Part shown: positions 16,551 through 24,684 of the stretch, piece after piece
How the letters are laid out: each line of letters starts with the position of its first letter
How positions within the stretch are numbered: the stretch's first letter is position 1
Assembly: GCA_947504705.1 (NCBI GenBank)
Contig: CANNIA010000038.1
Span: forward strand, 1 to 32,484
Reading direction: 5' to 3'
DNA: 32,484 nt
Origin: Paracoccaceae bacterium
GTDB taxonomy: Bacteria > Pseudomonadota > Alphaproteobacteria > Rhodobacterales > Rhodobacteraceae
Notes under the pieces: generated by a model
Databases searched by the model: none
What the model saw: only the letters and a program-made list of their open reading frames with translations
Told to the model about the DNA's origin: nothing
Program-made: the position numbers and the translations under genes

Positions 16551-16570
16551 CGAACCAACTCGTTGGTTCG
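16551..16570. other. Perfect 8-bp hairpin at the degenerate tRNA T-arm
   Basis: CGAACCAA (16551-16558), loop CTCG, and TTGGTTCG (16563-16570) form a perfect stem. Its right arm is the T-arm remnant of copy B. It could be a recombination-site dyad or a chance product of tRNA decay. Confidence 0.45.
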
Positions 16571-16755
16571 AATCCATCTTTCTCCGACACCCACCCTTGG
16601 GTACTCTTGCTCTTTCGGTTCATGCATATATTTTTACCCATTAACAGTGGGTTAGACTGACCCTGCCTGTCATGAGACGTCACTCCATCCTGCCATTCCC
16701 TGCAATATCCGCCCGCGTCTCTGGGCGGTACAAATCCCGTTCGGTTTGCAGTGCT
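16565..16755 (+). repeat. Copy B of diverged 380-bp-offset repeat
   Basis: Copy B starts with a degenerate tRNA-Ser 3' end, GGTTCGAATCC followed by a changed acceptor strand, and lacks the 5' tRNA half. It is followed by the same CTTTCGGTTC sequence as copy A. The preceding 380 bases contain no recognised gene. The remnant resembles an attachment-site duplicate left by an integrative element. Confidence 0.6.
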
Positions 16756-16784
16756 GCGCGAAGAGAGAATGCCTTGCGGATGCT

Positions 16785-17310
16785 TCAGCCGATGCCGAAC
16801 ATCCGCGCTTGTTCATTCCAGTCCGCCGGAATCCCATCGCGAACGAGCTTTGCGACAGAAAAGTCTGCGGGTTGCCTTCCGTCGAGGATCGCGGCTTGCA
16901 GGCGCGGGGCGAGGAAGGCGAGGGGAATTCGGTTGCGGACATAAGGTTCGGAGCGACCAGTCTGCCTTGCAATCTCGATCAGGGATTTTCCTTTCCGTAG
17001 CTCCTTTGCCCAGAGATGCGCCTCGGCCAGGGAGCGTTGCAGCACGGGATCGGGAGCGGAAACTTTCTCGCCCGCGATGATCTTGGTCTCGACCCCGCGG
17101 CGGCGAAGGGTGAAGGGTTCGGTGACCGTTGTAACCTCGGAAGACAGGGCGTCGACACTGACTTGCAGGGCTGCGGCAAGGGCTGCTGCATTGAGGCGAA
17201 GATCCAGGCGGCCCTGCGACAAGGTGCCAGCTTCGACGAACTTTCTGAGGACGCCTGTGTCCGCTTCGATCTGGTCGGCAATCGCCATCGCGCGGCGGGA
17301 CGGGTCGGCG
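16785..17310 (-). pseudogene. C-terminal remnant of a large serine recombinase
   Basis: About 168 residues are left of a protein family that normally has roughly 550. Typical C-terminal blocks are present: FTLRRRGVETKIIAGE, PDPVLQRSLAEAHLWAKEL, SLIEIARQTGRSEPYVRNRI, PLAFLAPRLQAAILDGRQPA and IPADWNEQARMFGI. The catalytic N-terminal resolvase domain with its serine and the zinc-ribbon part are missing. The reading frame meets the left end of the IS6 element at 17310/17311, and the rest is not on the other side of the element. It was presumably the integrase of the element inserted at the tRNA. No function is expected now. Confidence 0.75.
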
Positions 17311-18131
17311 GGGTGTTGTCAGAGGAACTTCGCTTGAGGCTGGCTGCGCTGTCAACTAGCGTCCGGCTATGACCAAACGCTCCCCGTTCCGCTACTTCAA
17401 GACGAGCTCCGAGATTATCCGCCTGGCGGTGATGCTCTACATCCGGTTTCCGCTGTCGCTGCGCAACGTCGAGGATCTGCTGCATGAGCGCGGCATCGAG
17501 ATCAGCCACGAGACCGTGCGGTTCTGGTGGAACCGGTTCGGGCCGTTGTTCGCTTCCGAGATCAGGGGAAAGCGAGTCGAAGCGATGCGCGCCCATCGCC
17601 ACTGGCAGTGGCACCTGGACGAGGTCTACGTGAAGATCAACGGGGTGACGCACTACCTTTGGCGCGCTGTCGATCACGAAGGCGAAGTGCTGGAAAGCTT
17701 CGTCACCAAAAGGCGCGATCGAAAGGCAGCGCTGAAATTCTTGAAGAAATCGATGAAGCGGCATGGACGACCGGAGACGATCATCACGGATCGGCTTCGC
17801 TCTTATGGCGCCGCCCTGAAGGACCTCGGCCGTGGCGATGACCGCGAGATGGGGCGCTGGCTCAACAACCGCGCCGAGAACTCGCACCTTCCATTCCGAC
17901 GACGAGAGCGGGCGATGTTGCGGTTCCGGCGCATGCCAACGTTACAGAAGTTCGCATCAGTCCATGCCTCGGTCCACAACCACTTTCCGACGGAGCGCCA
18001 CCTCCAAGACCGCCACACCTACAAGCAGACCCGCGCCGCCGCTCTCGCCGAGTGGCGCGGCCTTCTCGTTGCCTGATCGAAAGCCGGGGTTGGGGTAACG
18101 GAGACTGGTTCGCATTCGTCTGTCAACACCC
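17311..18131 (+). mobile_element. Complete IS6-family insertion sequence, 821 bp
   Basis: Inverted ends were found at 17311-17327 (GGGTGTTGTCAGAGGAA) and 18115-18131 (reverse complement GGGTGTTGACAGACGAA), matching at 15 of 17 positions. The enclosed transposase gene is intact and the 821-bp length is normal for the family. The eight bases outside the two ends (GGTCGGCG and TCGGATCA) do not match, so there is no target duplication. This fits replicative movement with an adjacent deletion, which would also explain why the recombinase N-terminus is missing. Confidence 0.9.
17369..18076 (+). CDS. IS6-family transposase
   Basis: This 235-residue DDE transposase has the family layout. An N-terminal HTH region (LAVMLYIRFPLSLRNVEDLL) is followed by the catalytic acids in WHLDEVYVKING (first Asp), IITDRLRSYGAAL (second Asp) and NNRAENSHLPFRRRERAM (Glu). 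The gene is full length with no frameshift, so the element may still be active. Translation starts at ATG 17369, 58 bases inside the left end. It moves by cointegrate formation, which often joins unrelated DNA segments, as seems to have happened here. Confidence 0.93.
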   Translation: MTKRSPFRYFKTSSEIIRLAVMLYIRFPLSLRNVEDLLHERGIEISHETVRFWWNRFGPLFASEIRGKRVEAMRAHRHWQWHLDEVYVKINGVTHYLWRAVDHEGEVLESFVTKRRDRKAALKFLKKSMKRHGRPETIITDRLRSYGAALKDLGRGDDREMGRWLNNRAENSHLPFRRRERAMLRFRRMPTLQKFASVHASVHNHFPTERHLQDRHTYKQTRAAALAEWRGLLVA

Positions 18132-18136
18132 TCGGA

Positions 18137-19597
18137 TCAGTTGAGAATTGAAAAGGAGGGACGGAAAATCTTCTCTGCTGCTGGCCGACCTGGTGCCCGG
18201 TCAGCATGAATCGCACGCGCTTTGAGGATCTGCCGGTCAGCACTGCCGGACAGCGCAGCCGGATCGCTACCCGCGACAGCAAAATCTGCCATCACCTCGC
18301 GCCCGTCGATGAAATTGGCGCGGAAGTCGCGGCCCGTGCCCGCAAGTGCCATGGCCTTGATCGGGTCCAGCACCTGGCCAAGGTGGAAGCCCGAAAGGTC
18401 GAACACCGTGATATCCGCCCGCGTGCCCGGCGCCAGTCGGCCAAGGTCTGGGCGGCCAAGAGCGTCGGCACCACCAAGGGTCGCCGCGCGGTAGAAGTCG
18501 GCGGCGGTGGCGGGAAAGTCGGGCGTCATCAGCCGTGACAACATCCGGCCAAGGCGGATGTTTTCAACCATGTCGGCGGGGTGGGTATCGGTCCCCATCC
18601 CGAAGCGCACGCCTTTCGCGCGGTAGCTGGCGAAGGAGGCCAGCGCTTCGCCTTCGCGGCCAAAGACCACCGGGCAATGGGCGACGGTCGCGCCCGAGGC
18701 GACCAGCCGTTGCATGTCCGCGTCCCCGCCAAGGCTGACCTGCGGGTGACCCGAGAGATAGATGCCATGCGGCAGGATCGTGCGGTCGGTCAGCAGGCCA
18801 AGGTTTTCCAGCCAGCCCAAGGGGCTGTGACCGCGAAGGGCCAGCACGGTTTCGAATTCATAAACCGACTGGCAGCAATGCATCCGCATCGGCACGCCGG
18901 TTTCCTGTTGCAGGGCAGCGGTGCGGGCAAGGACGCTGGGCAGTTGCGTCTCGATCCGGTCAGGGGCGAGGAAGGCGCGGATGCGGCCCTGAGCGCTGCC
19001 ATCGAAATCGGCGATGAAACGGGTGGCATCGTCAAGACCCGCCATGCCTTTCGCTTCGTCCCAGTGCTGGGCAAGCGAACCATCGGCGCGCTGATAGGTC
19101 AAGCCGGACATGTAGCAGGGGCCAAGATAGGCCCGGATGCCGATTTCATCGGCAATGGCCGCCACCCCCGCCATCTCGTCATAGCTTTCCGCCCAGGCGC
19201 GGTAGAGCATCGAGGTGATCGGCAGGGCCGTAGTGATTCCGTTGCGGATCAGTTGGGTGAAGGCATAGCGGTATTTGAAAAGCTCTTCTTCGGGCGTGTA
19301 GGCTTCTTGCGGCCCACGCTGCAGGGCGTCTTCGGTCCAGATGCGGCCAAGATTGCGCCAAGGTCCGTTGTCGAAGGTCAGAACCTCGGTATCCAGATCG
19401 CCCAAGGCATCAAGGTCGATGAAACCGGGGCCGATCATCGCGCGGCCATAGTCGATGCGGTGGTCGACCTCGCCAGGGAAGTTGCTACCGACGAAGTCGA
19501 TGGTCTGGCCGGAAAAGACCACCTCGCCGTTTGGGATCAGCGCATGGTCGCCCTTGTCAAAGCCGACAACCCAGTCGGCGGTCAGCAGGGTCCGCAT
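18137..19597 (-). CDS. Amidohydrolase-family protein with altered metal motif
   Basis: This 486-residue member of the TRZ/ATZ-like amidohydrolase superfamily would be expected to deaminate or dechlorinate a ring or side-chain amine. The usual GFxDxHxH stretch reads GPGFIDLDALGDLD, so both histidines (positions 63 and 65) are replaced by Asp and Leu. The later ligands look kept: MRMHCCQS (His), LPHGIYLSG (His) and GMGTDTHPADM (Asp). The C-terminal beta-sandwich includes RLAPGTRADITVFDL. The stop is 6 bases outside the IS6 end, so the last residues may be altered, although IFRPSF looks like a natural end. Its ATG overlaps the stop of the upstream deaminase by one base. Activity and substrate are uncertain. 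Confidence 0.8.
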   Translation of the reverse strand: MRTLLTADWVVGFDKGDHALIPNGEVVFSGQTIDFVGSNFPGEVDHRIDYGRAMIGPGFIDLDALGDLDTEVLTFDNGPWRNLGRIWTEDALQRGPQEAYTPEEELFKYRYAFTQLIRNGITTALPITSMLYRAWAESYDEMAGVAAIADEIGIRAYLGPCYMSGLTYQRADGSLAQHWDEAKGMAGLDDATRFIADFDGSAQGRIRAFLAPDRIETQLPSVLARTAALQQETGVPMRMHCCQSVYEFETVLALRGHSPLGWLENLGLLTDRTILPHGIYLSGHPQVSLGGDADMQRLVASGATVAHCPVVFGREGEALASFASYRAKGVRFGMGTDTHPADMVENIRLGRMLSRLMTPDFPATAADFYRAATLGGADALGRPDLGRLAPGTRADITVFDLSGFHLGQVLDPIKAMALAGTGRDFRANFIDGREVMADFAVAGSDPAALSGSADRQILKARAIHADRAPGRPAAEKIFRPSFSILN

Positions 19598-20763
19598 CAG
19601 AACAGACGCCCGTCCTCGGCCACCAGACGCCCGGAGCGCACCACTCGGCGGGCCTGCGGACGGCGGCAGAGGGCATCGCCGGGGGACTCGGCGTCAACCA
19701 TGAGAAAATCGGCGCGGTTGCCGGGGGCAAGGCCGTATCCGGAAAGGCCAATGGCGCGGGCGGCGTGGTGGGTGGCGCAGTCCAGCGCCAAGGCAAATTC
19801 GCTGTCACGAGCCCAGTCGTATTTGTAGGCGGTTAAGAAGGCGCGTTCCAGCATGTCGCCATTGCCAACCGGCGTCCAGGCATCGCGGATACCGTCCGAG
19901 CCGCAGCAGACGGTCACGCCCATTTCGGTCAGGGGTTGCACCGGCGGGATCGGGGTTTCTGCGGGGGCGGAAGTCATCAGCGAGATCTGCAGGTCCGCCA
20001 GACGGCGACCGATCTTCTCCAGCCGCCAATCAGGGATCATGCCCAGACAATAGGCGTGGCTGATCGTCACGCGGCCCTGCAAGCCAGCGCCTTTGGTGTA
20101 ATCGGCGATGCGTTCAATCTGCCAGGCGCCAAGCTCGCCCTTGTCATGCAGGTGAATGTCGATGCCCGCGCCGAATTCTTCGGCCATCGCAAAGATCAGG
20201 CGCAACTGGCCGTCCGGGTCGCCGTCGATGCCCGCGGGGTCAAGGCCGCCCACTGTCTCGACCCCCATGCGCATCGCTTCGCGCATCAGGTCCGCTGTGC
20301 CGGGGCGGCAGAGAAGCCCGGTCTGGGGAAAGGCCACGAACTGCATGTCGATCCGGTCACGCCAGACCTCGCGCAGCTCCAGCATCGCCTGAACATGTTT
20401 CACCCCGATATCAGGGGCCACGTCGATATGGCTGCGGATCGCTGTTGTGCCATAGGCCAGCATCCGTTCCAGCAACCGCCCGGCGCGGACGGAGATAGGC
20501 GTTGTCTGCGCGGCCAGAACCCGGCGTTCGTTGTCGATATAGTCGCGAAGCGTGGGGCCAGCGGTGCAGGCCATCCACGGCTCGCCATAAAGCGTCTTGT
20601 CCAGATGGACATGCGGTTCGACAAAGGCGGGCATCAAGAGACGCCTGCCGCCGTCCACATCCGGGGCGCCGGACAGCGATGGACCGATTTCGGCGATCTT
20701 GCCGCCTATACAGCGAACTGAGACCGGGTGACCCTTGGCATCACGCAGATTGGTATACAGCAT
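19597..20763 (-). CDS. Cytosine-deaminase/AtzC-like amidohydrolase
   Basis: This 388-residue metal-dependent deaminase has the CodA/AtzC family layout. PAFVEPHVHLDKTLYG gives the first metal pair (His51, His53), and the others are GIDIHLHDKGELG, VTISHAYCLG and CCGSDGIRDAWTP (last Asp). The C-terminal YGLAPGNRADFLMVDAES is also typical. It would act on a cyclic amidine or aminopyrimidine-like ring and release ammonia. It is preceded by AAGGGG, lies 46 bases after the periplasmic binding protein gene, and ends with a one-base overlap with the next amidohydrolase. Its substrate is probably what the Pot-type importer brings in, or a product of it. Confidence 0.85.
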   Translation of the reverse strand: MLYTNLRDAKGHPVSVRCIGGKIAEIGPSLSGAPDVDGGRRLLMPAFVEPHVHLDKTLYGEPWMACTAGPTLRDYIDNERRVLAAQTTPISVRAGRLLERMLAYGTTAIRSHIDVAPDIGVKHVQAMLELREVWRDRIDMQFVAFPQTGLLCRPGTADLMREAMRMGVETVGGLDPAGIDGDPDGQLRLIFAMAEEFGAGIDIHLHDKGELGAWQIERIADYTKGAGLQGRVTISHAYCLGMIPDWRLEKIGRRLADLQISLMTSAPAETPIPPVQPLTEMGVTVCCGSDGIRDAWTPVGNGDMLERAFLTAYKYDWARDSEFALALDCATHHAARAIGLSGYGLAPGNRADFLMVDAESPGDALCRRPQARRVVRSGRLVAEDGRLF

Positions 20764-20782
20764 TCCGAACCCCTTGAAGATG

Positions 20783-20802
20783 CGCGGGCCCGAAGGCCCG
20801 CG
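20783..20802 (-). terminator. Strong intercistronic hairpin after the binding-protein gene
   Basis: CGCGGGCC (20783-20790), loop CGAA and GGCCCGCG (20795-20802) form a perfect 8-bp GC-rich stem, 8 bases after the potD-like stop. On the transcribed strand no T-run follows, so it may act as a partial terminator or as an mRNA 3' end stabiliser that raises the binding protein relative to the downstream genes. Confidence 0.55.
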
Positions 20803-20809
20803 TTTGATG

Positions 20810-21853
20810 TCAGCCTTTCAGGCGGGTCCAGATCTTGTCACGCAACTCCTGCGCGGCAGGGCTGCAAACCTCGGTCGGGACCAGGCGGTCGGCGAATTCG
20901 GGCGGCATGTTGACCGATTCCGCGTCCTTCCACTTGTCGTCCAGGAATTCGGCACTTTCGATCGAGTTGGCATAGGCGATCCCGTTGGTCACCGCCGCCG
21001 CATTTTCCGGGGCCATCATCCAGTTGATGAAGATCTTGGCGTTTTCGGGGTGCGGCGCACCGACCGGCATCGCAAAGTTGTCGCGGAACATCGGGGTGCC
21101 TTCGCGGGGGTAGATGAAGCGCACGGTGTCCTTGATCTCATGCGCCCGCGCGGTTGCCCCTGACCAAAGATGGTGCATCGCAACCTCGCCCGAGGCCATG
21201 CGGTCGACAGTGCTGTCGGCGGAATACATCTTCAGCTTGGGCTTCTGCGCCTCCAGAAGCGCAAAGATCTTGGCCGCGTCATCATTGCTTTCGGTGCATT
21301 GCGGCAGGCCGAGATACAAGGCTGCGGCCTGGATCAATTCGCTGCCGATATCCAAAGCGGCGATCTTGCCTTCCAGTTCGGCCGGGGGTTCGAAGAAGAC
21401 GCCCCAGCTGTCATCAAGCTTGCCGCCCGTGACCTGAGCGCTGTCATAAGCAATCCCCGTCACGCCCCAGGTGTAAGGCGCGGTGTAGACGCGACCGGGG
21501 TCGAATTCGGGGTCCTTGAACTCGGCCTTCACGTATTGGAAGTTCGACATTTCCGAAGCATTGATCGGCTGCAAAAGCCCGTCGCTGATCATGCCGGCAA
21601 TGACATAGTCGGTTGGCACGATCACGTCATAGGCGGCACCCCCGGCCTGCAGCTTGGCGATCAGGGTTTCGTTGCTGTCATAGCCGTCCTGGATGACCTT
21701 GATCCCGGTTTCAGCCTCGAACTTCGCCAGTAGTTCCGGCGGGTAATAGTCGGTCCAGTTGTAGAAATAGAGCACCTTCTCTTCTTCCGACCAGGCCGCA
21801 CCGGCGACGGTGAAGGCAAGGATCGAGGCGGTCAGAAATCCATTCCATTTCAT
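20810..21853 (-). CDS. Polyamine-type ABC transporter, periplasmic binding protein
   Basis: This 347-residue PotD/PotF-type solute-binding protein has the signal peptide MKWNGFLTASILAFTVAGAA. The mature start LYFYNWTDYYPPELLAKFEAE is the family hallmark, followed by TGIKVIQDGYDSNETLIAKL, YDVIVPTDYVIAGMI and PYTWGVTGIAYDS. The C-terminal part INWMMAPENAAAVTNGIAYAN is also typical. GGGGAG lies before the ATG. It is the fourth gene of the importer operon, after the ATPase and two permeases. Ligands of this family are spermidine, putrescine or other cationic amines, and sequence alone does not settle which. Confidence 0.9.
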   Translation of the reverse strand: MKWNGFLTASILAFTVAGAAWSEEEKVLYFYNWTDYYPPELLAKFEAETGIKVIQDGYDSNETLIAKLQAGGAAYDVIVPTDYVIAGMISDGLLQPINASEMSNFQYVKAEFKDPEFDPGRVYTAPYTWGVTGIAYDSAQVTGGKLDDSWGVFFEPPAELEGKIAALDIGSELIQAAALYLGLPQCTESNDDAAKIFALLEAQKPKLKMYSADSTVDRMASGEVAMHHLWSGATARAHEIKDTVRFIYPREGTPMFRDNFAMPVGAPHPENAKIFINWMMAPENAAAVTNGIAYANSIESAEFLDDKWKDAESVNMPPEFADRLVPTEVCSPAAQELRDKIWTRLKG

Positions 21854-21877
21854 TGGTTTAACTCCCCTGTTTTTGGC

Positions 21878-22651
21878 TTACCGGCGCATCTTGCCGAGAA
21901 GGAATGAGGTGACGACAAGCGCCACCGAGACGATTAGCATGACTGTTGATATTGCGTTGATTTCGGGCGTGATCCCGGCCCGGATGGCCGAAAAGATATA
22001 GACCGGCAGTGTCGTTGACCCCGGCCCAGACAGGAAGAACGAGGTCAGGAAATCGTCAAGACTGGTGACAAAGGCCAGCGTGAACCCGGCCATGATGCCG
22101 GGCCACAGCAGCGGCAAGGTAACCCGACGGAAGGTGACGAAGCGGTTGGCGTAAAGGTCCTGCGCGGCCTCTTCCAGGCTGGGGTTCATCCCCTGCAGAC
22201 GTGCGCGGATCGGGAGGTAAGCAAAGGGGATGCAAAAGGCGATATGGGCCGGGATCATCGCCGTCAGCCCCATGTCGATGCCGATGGCCACGAACAGCAT
22301 CAGCGTGGCTACGGCGACCACGATTTCCGGCAGGATCAGGGGGGCGTTCAGCACCGCCTCGACCAGACCCTTGCCGCGAAAGCGCGACTTCATCCCCAAG
22401 GCGGCGGCCAGCGCCAAGAGCGTCGCGCCGATCCCGGCCGCCGTGGCCAGCACCAGAGAGTTCCACGTCGCATCGCGGATCGAGGGGTTTACAAGGATCT
22501 TGCGGTACCAGTCCAGCGAGGTTTCCGACCAGACCGTCGCCGTTCGGTTGGCGTTGAAGCTGTAGACGATCAGCACCACCACCGGCACGTAAAGATAAAC
22601 CAGCACGGCAAGGCTGATCTCGCGGGTCAAGGGCAGGCGGCGCAGGTTCAT
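21878..22651 (-). CDS. Polyamine-type ABC transporter permease (PotC-like)
   Basis: This 257-residue inner-membrane permease has six predicted membrane segments, the first being LAVLVYLYVPVVVLIVYSF. The ATPase-contact loop reads SLEEAAQDLYANRFVTFRRV then TLPLLWPGIMAGFTLAF. DDFLTSFFLSGPGSTTLPVYI is a conserved PotC block. The start codon overlaps the stop of the PotB-like gene as ATGA at 22648-22651, and it is followed by the binding protein gene after 24 bases. Confidence 0.92.
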   Translation of the reverse strand: MNLRRLPLTREISLAVLVYLYVPVVVLIVYSFNANRTATVWSETSLDWYRKILVNPSIRDATWNSLVLATAAGIGATLLALAAALGMKSRFRGKGLVEAVLNAPLILPEIVVAVATLMLFVAIGIDMGLTAMIPAHIAFCIPFAYLPIRARLQGMNPSLEEAAQDLYANRFVTFRRVTLPLLWPGIMAGFTLAFVTSLDDFLTSFFLSGPGSTTLPVYIFSAIRAGITPEINAISTVMLIVSVALVVTSFLLGKMRR

Positions 22652-23535
22652 CTTTTCGCCTCCTGCCGGTTCTTCCAGATCGCGATGCCCATTAGGACCA
22701 GCATCATCAGTGCCAGAAGCACGACCGAAATCGTCGCGCCAAAGGGCCAGTTCCGCGATTGGCCGAATTGCAGCTGGATCAGGTTGCCCATCATCATCGA
22801 CTTGCCACCGCCAAGGATGGCTGCCGTCACGAAAGACCCAAGGCTGGGGATGAAGACCAGCATCGCCCCGGCAATGATCCCCGGCATCGCCAGAGGTATA
22901 ATAACCCGCATCAGCGCGCGGCGGCGGTTGGCGCCAAGGTCATAGGCGGCCTCCAACAGGCGCCAGTCGAATTTTTCGAACCCCGCATAGATCGGCAGGA
23001 TCATGAAGGGCAGGAAGGAATAGACCAGACCTATCAGGATCGCCGTGTCGTTGTACAAAAGCTGCACCGGGCCAAAGGGCCAGATCGCATTCGCCGTCTG
23101 GCTGACCACGCCATCCTCGCGCAGGATGATCAACCAGGCGTAGTTCCGGACCAGAAGGTTGGTCCAGAACGGGATGGTGATCAGCAGGATCGCCACATCC
23201 CGTGCACCGCGCGTCAGACTGGACATCCAGAGTGCCACCGGCAGGCCAAGGGTGACGCAGATCACCGTCGTTGCCGCCGCCTGCCAGACCGACCGCCACA
23301 GGATCGACAGGTAGGTCGGGTTGAACAGAAGCGTGCCGTCGAAATCTTCTTCCCAGATCAGCTTGGTGTAATTGGCGAAAGACGGGGCCGACTGCCAATC
23401 CACCCCTATCGTGGACCCCCGGCCCAAAAGCGAGACCCAGGCCATGATGCCCAAGGGCACGCCCACAAGGATAAGGACCACCAGAAGCGCAGGCCCAACC
23501 AGCCCGGCACGGCGGAAGGGCGAAGTCGCGCTCAT
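22648..23535 (-). CDS. Polyamine-type ABC transporter permease (PotB-like)
   Basis: This 295-residue inner-membrane permease starts with a hydrophobic segment, [20 protein letters not shown]. The conserved loop reads [20 protein letters not shown] then [16 protein letters not shown], and [20 protein letters not shown] is typical of PotB/PotH. The start overlaps the end of the ATPase gene as ATGA at 23532-23535. It would pair with the PotC-like protein to form the pore. Confidence 0.92.
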   Translation of the reverse strand: MSATSPFRRAGLVGPALLVVLILVGVPLGIMAWVSLLGRGSTIGVDWQSAPSFANYTKLIWEEDFDGTLLFNPTYLSILWRSVWQAAATTVICVTLGLPVALWMSSLTRGARDVAILLITIPFWTNLLVRNYAWLIILREDGVVSQTANAIWPFGPVQLLYNDTAILIGLVYSFLPFMILPIYAGFEKFDWRLLEAAYDLGANRRRALMRVIIPLAMPGIIAGAMLVFIPSLGSFVTAAILGGGKSMMMGNLIQLQFGQSRNWPFGATISVVLLALMMLVLMGIAIWKNRQEAKR

Positions 23536-24587
23536 GCGGCGAAAACCTGAAGCGCTTCGGGCGGCAGCGAAAGCGTCACATGCGCGCCAATCTCGGGCAG
23601 GTTCGCCGTCGCCGCGCGGAGAAGGAACGGCGCGCCATTGGCCAGCCGCAGTTGCAGGATGGTCGCGGTGCCCAGATAGGCGGCATGGGTCACCTCGGCA
23701 GGCAGTGCCCCACCTTGCGCCAGCGAGGCGCGTTCGGGGCGGATCGCGACGGTAACCCGCGCACCGGCGGCCTGGTCGGCGGGGGCCGCGATTTCGGCCC
23801 CGCAGTCCAGCCGCACTTTGCCAGGGCCTGAAACCTGACCGTCCAGAAGATTGATCTCGCCGATGAAATCCGCGACGAAGCGATGCGCCGGGCGTTCATA
23901 AATCGCGCGAGGGGTGTCCAGCTGCAAGATGCGCCCGCCCTGCATCACCGCGATGCGGTCCGACAGGGTCAGCGCCTCTTCCTGGTCGTGAGTGACAAAA
24001 ACAAAGGTGATCCCGGCCTCGGTCTGCAACTGCTTCAGCTCGATCTGCATTTCCTTGCGGAGTTTCAGGTCCAGCGCCGAGAGTGGTTCGTCGAGAAGAA
24101 GGACCTTCGGCCGTGGCGCCAGTGCCCGCGCCAGTGCCACGCGCTGCTGCTGGCCGCCTGAAAGCTCTGATGGCTTGCGGGAGGCAAAGGCCCCCATGCG
24201 GACCATCTCCAAAGCCTCACCCGCGCGGCGGCGGACCTCTGCGGCGGAAAGGTTCTGCATCTCCAGTGCGAAGGCGACGTTCTGCGCGACGGTCAGATGC
24301 GGAAAAAGGGCATAGCTTTGAAAGACTGTGTTCACCGGACGCTGAAAGGGCGCCAGATGGTCGATCCGCGCGCCTTCGATCAGGATCGCGCCGCTGTCCA
24401 GATCCTCAAATCCCGCGATCAGGCGCAGAAGCGTGGTCTTGCCGCAGCCTGACGGGCCAAGGAGCGTAAAGAACTCCCGCGCGCCGATTTCGACCGACAC
24501 GTCCTGCAAGACCCGGACGGCAGCATCGCCACGACCGAAGCTTTTCGACACGGACTGGACAGTGATAGCCGACGGTGTGGTGGTCAT
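23532..24587 (-). CDS. Polyamine-type ABC transporter ATP-binding protein (PotA-like)
   Basis: This 351-residue ATPase powers the import system. The Walker A motif is [14 protein letters not shown], the Q-loop region [13 protein letters not shown], the signature [15 protein letters not shown] and Walker [13 protein letters not shown], with the switch histidine in VTHDQEEAL. The C-terminal third is a TOBE-type domain ending [17 protein letters not shown] precedes the ATG. It is the first gene of the importer operon, directly after a promoter region with GCATGCAAT sites. Confidence 0.93.
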   Translation of the reverse strand: MTTTPSAITVQSVSKSFGRGDAAVRVLQDVSVEIGAREFFTLLGPSGCGKTTLLRLIAGFEDLDSGAILIEGARIDHLAPFQRPVNTVFQSYALFPHLTVAQNVAFALEMQNLSAAEVRRRAGEALEMVRMGAFASRKPSELSGGQQQRVALARALAPRPKVLLLDEPLSALDLKLRKEMQIELKQLQTEAGITFVFVTHDQEEALTLSDRIAVMQGGRILQLDTPRAIYERPAHRFVADFIGEINLLDGQVSGPGKVRLDCGAEIAAPADQAAGARVTVAIRPERASLAQGGALPAEVTHAAYLGTATILQLRLANGAPFLLRAATANLPEIGAHVTLSLPPEALQVFAA

Positions 24588-24634
24588 GCTGCTTCCCTAG
24601 CTTCCAAGGGATCGTCAGGCAAAGCGGGTCGTCT

Positions 24635-24667
24635 TGTCAAGATCGCATGCAATATTTGCATGCAATT
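24635..24667 (-). promoter_or_regulatory. Promoter and GntR operator before the importer operon
   Basis: GCATGCAA (24645-24652), TAT, and TTGCATGC (24656-24663) form a perfect 8-bp dyad, and a second GCATGCAAT copy is at 24658-24666, with TTGCATGCAA at 24656-24665 being itself a palindrome. On the minus strand TTGACA (24635-24640) follows at once and can serve as a -35 box. The -10 is not clear. The same GCATRCAAT motif recurs before the flavin-reductase gene, so it is a good candidate site for the local GntR-type regulator. Confidence 0.6.
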
Positions 24668-24684
24668 ATCGTCAGCCGCAGTGC

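Noticed and set aside
16093-16683. 196-codon minus-strand open frame around tRNA-Ser
   Set aside because: It contains [17 protein letters not shown], the well-known artefact from translating the antisense of tRNA-Ser, and carries a similar artefact at the degenerate copy.
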